In this document: positions 63,875-64,000 of the stretch, piece after piece
Numbering within the stretch: the stretch's first letter is position 1
Layout: each line of letters opens with the position of its first letter
Assembly: GCA_030432025.1 (NCBI GenBank)
Contig: JAUIIA010000005.1
Location: 106,831-170,830 of the forward strand
Reading direction: 5' to 3'
Source: Alphaproteobacteria bacterium
GTDB taxonomy: Bacteria; Pseudomonadota; Alphaproteobacteria; Micavibrionales; Micavibrionaceae
DNA: 64,000 nt
Notes under the pieces: model-generated
The model's input: only the letters and a program-made list of their open reading frames with translations
Databases searched by the model: none
What the model was told of the DNA's origin: nothing
Made by a program: the position numbers and the translations under genes

Positions 63875-64000
63875 TTACTCGATAATTTTGGAAACAACGC
63901 CGGCGCCGACTGTACGGCCACCTTCGCGGATCGCAAAACGAAGACCTTCGCTCATCGCGATCGGAGCAATCAGCTCCACTTCCATATTGTTGATGTTGTC
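63875..64000 (-). CDS. tuf: Elongation factor Tu, C-terminal end (partial)
   Basis: The last 41 codons of EF-Tu are visible: [12 protein letters not shown], then [20 protein letters not shown] and KIIE before the TAA stop. EF-Tu delivers aminoacyl-tRNA to the ribosome. The gene continues beyond the right edge. tuf upstream of rpsJ is the usual str-S10 order. Confidence 0.97.
   Translation of the reverse strand, partial: DNINNMEVELIAPIAMSEGLRFAIREGGRTVGAGVVSKIIE

Overview
The window looks like a chromosomal piece of a Gram-negative alphaproteobacterium of moderate GC. The evidence is a TPR gene directly upstream of ispE, a PodJ-like Sel1/peptidoglycan-binding protein, a SapC-family protein, the order secY-adk-rpsM-rpsK-rpoA-rplQ followed closely by a Do-type protease, and many predicted outer-membrane or periplasmic proteins. 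A lineage below class level cannot be fixed by eye. No tRNA, rRNA, CRISPR array, transposase or integrase was seen, and no stretch over 300 bases lacks a gene.

Layout. 1-3.7 kb: end of a TPR gene, ispE, and a large Sel1/peptidoglycan-binding protein. 3.9-17.7 kb: an alginate-type exopolysaccharide locus in three blocks: alg44-algA-algK-algE (+), algJ-algF-algI-acetylesterase-algX (-), and algD-alg8 (+). Precursor synthesis, c-di-GMP-gated polymerisation, outer-membrane export and O-acetylation are all represented. The C5-epimerase algG and the lyase algL are absent. The mannose-6-phosphate isomerase half of AlgA has lost its metal-binding histidines, and a phage-like sialate-O-acetylesterase-family gene sits inside the acetylation block. 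17.7-24.4 kb: NRDE, DinB-like and YHS proteins, then a one-module C-A-PCP-E non-ribosomal peptide synthetase with a small membrane protein. 24.4-29.8 kb: a chaperone-usher-like locus with an usher, a PapD-type chaperone and two DUF4402 subunits. 30-35 kb: an AMIN lipoprotein, a divergent regulator pair resembling a domesticated phage repressor switch, and ugd-cysC-cysQ (UDP-glucuronate and PAPS metabolism). 35-47.5 kb: mostly housekeeping genes (SapC protein, acyl-CoA dehydrogenase, lytic transglycosylase, a methyltransferase, S49 protease, an alpha2-type glycyl-tRNA synthetase, Do protease, panB-panC) mixed with small unknown genes. 47.5-64 kb: the alpha, spc and S10 ribosomal gene series on the minus strand, ending in the 3' end of tuf.

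How the parts fit. Much of the accessory content concerns the cell surface: an acetylated mannuronate-type polymer, a possible fimbria, UDP-glucuronate and PAPS supply, and peptidoglycan-associated proteins. Two features run across the window. Six of ten convergent gene pairs overlap at their 3' ends. Several ribosomal proteins (L30, S17, L15, L17, L29, L3) carry long Lys/Ala-rich or acidic tails. The spc series is interrupted between rplO and secY by a terminator and a gene for a secreted HExxH-type protein.
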